DNA of 6,847 bases from Lentisphaerota bacterium. GTDB taxonomy: Bacteria; Verrucomicrobiota; Kiritimatiellia; RFP12; UBA1067. Positions 6,227 through 6,847 of the stretch are shown piece after piece. Where the stretch lies: contig SUVZ01000205.1 in assembly GCA_015061765.1 (NCBI GenBank), positions 1 through 6,847 on the forward strand, read 5' to 3'. Each line of letters begins with the position of its first letter. Positions within the stretch are counted from its first letter, which is position 1. Below the pieces are notes generated by a model. That model had not been told where the DNA came from and searched no databases. It worked only from the letters and a program-made list of their open reading frames with translations. Made by a program: the position numbers and the translations under genes.

Positions 6227-6847
6227 ATGAAACAGATATTTGTTTGCCTTTGTACGGCAATGGCGTTGTCTATGGCGGTGGCGGGGAACTCCGCGATAAC
6301 ACCAAACGATCCAGACGTTGTCGGCAATGACGATTCTGAGTCTATCCAGAATGCGGTCGACAGGGCGGCGGCAACCGGAATTGGGCAGGTCGTGATTCCC
6401 GCGTGGAACGGGCGGACGGGAAAGACGGGATGGATATTGTCCAGATCGATTCTTCTGCCGGGGAACATGACGGTGGTGATAGACAATGCAAAACTTGCGC
6501 TCGCAGATTATGTGTACGCGAATTTTTTCCGCTCCGCCAACACATGGACGGAGAAAGGTGCGACGCCTGAAGGCGTCCTTTCCAACATCCGCATCATAGG
6601 AAGAGGTTTTGCCGTTCTTCACGGTGCCAAGGCCAACGATCTGTGCGAGGGCACCAGTCGCGTTGACGGGAGACCCCATGTGCGGGCGAACTGTCCGATA
6701 CTTTTCCAGAACGTCGTGGATTTCGAGGTCAACAATCTTACGATTGAGGATCATCGCTACTGGGGCGCATGCTTCTGCTTTTGCAGACGTGGAAAGATTT
6801 CCGATCTGCATTTTATCGCGCGCTATGACAGGAACAATCAGGATGGA
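6227..6847 (+). CDS. secreted pectate lyase/GH28-like beta-helix protein, N-terminal part (3' partial)
   Basis: The first 207 residues are visible and the frame is open to the window end. The start is ATG 6227, with AAGGA (6216-6220) 6 bases upstream. Residues 1-19 are a signal peptide (MKQIFVCLCTAMALSMAVA) with cleavage near AVA-G. Residues 34-59 (NDDSESIQNAVDRAA, GQVVIPA) are the N-terminal entry of the pectate lyase superfamily fold. Beta-helix strands follow: MTVVIDNAKLAL, LSNIRIIGRGFAVLHGA, VVDFEVNNLTIED. The YWGACFCFCRRGKISDL stretch (179-193) and the terminal NNQDG (203-207) fit the pattern in GH28-like proteins just before the catalytic coils, where 'NQDG(I)' is common. The catalytic residues would lie past the window, so hydrolase, lyase or binding activity cannot be told apart. 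It differs clearly from the preceding beta-helix protein, so it is not a recent duplicate. It is likely the fourth gene of the sigma factor operon. Confidence 0.8.
   Translation, partial: MKQIFVCLCTAMALSMAVAGNSAITPNDPDVVGNDDSESIQNAVDRAAATGIGQVVIPAWNGRTGKTGWILSRSILLPGNMTVVIDNAKLALADYVYANFFRSANTWTEKGATPEGVLSNIRIIGRGFAVLHGAKANDLCEGTSRVDGRPHVRANCPILFQNVVDFEVNNLTIEDHRYWGACFCFCRRGKISDLHFIARYDRNNQDG

Noticed and set aside
6089..6811. 240-codon open frame on the minus strand
   Set aside because: It lies opposite two clear beta-helix genes with signal peptides, its translation has no recognisable domain, and it crosses their gene boundary.

Overview
The window reads as an accessory, carbohydrate-oriented locus of a Gram-negative bacterium. 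Its closest match in style is the PVC superphylum (Kiritimatiellota, Lentisphaerota or Verrucomicrobiota). This placement is an inference from gene style: an ECF sigma factor beside very large secreted beta-rich proteins, several right-handed beta-helix proteins and a GH2 enzyme. There is no rRNA or other marker gene to confirm it. All supported genes are on the + strand. No tRNA, rRNA, CRISPR array, insertion sequence or transposase is visible.

Layout: (1) Bases 2-613 are the 3' end of a GH2 beta-mannosidase-like gene that enters from upstream. (2) Bases 614-765 are a 152-base gap with a weak hairpin (673-689) and, at its far end, an AT-rich promoter-like stretch. A consensus TATAAT there lies only 8 bases before the next ATG. 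(3) Bases 766-1332 encode an ECF sigma factor. (4) Four bases later comes a 994-codon open frame (1337-4321). It starts as a classic zinc-binding anti-sigma factor with one membrane helix, then runs without a stop into an 803-residue secreted beta-rich protein. The second part has its own Shine-Dalgarno sequence, ATG and signal peptide at 1910. (5) After 21 bases comes a secreted right-handed beta-helix protein (4343-6187). (6) After 39 bases comes a second secreted beta-helix protein of pectate lyase/GH28-like type, cut by the window end.

Genes 3 to 6 are tightly packed and probably form one operon. Inferred model: the membrane-anchored anti-sigma factor holds the ECF sigma factor until an envelope or polysaccharide signal frees it, and the sigma factor then drives exported polysaccharide-acting proteins, perhaps those in this operon. 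The unusual point is the single reading frame joining anti-sigma factor and secreted protein. It could be a true fusion (comparable in logic to RsgI anti-sigma factors with extracellular sensor domains), a polyprotein cleaved by signal peptidase, or two genes nested in one frame.
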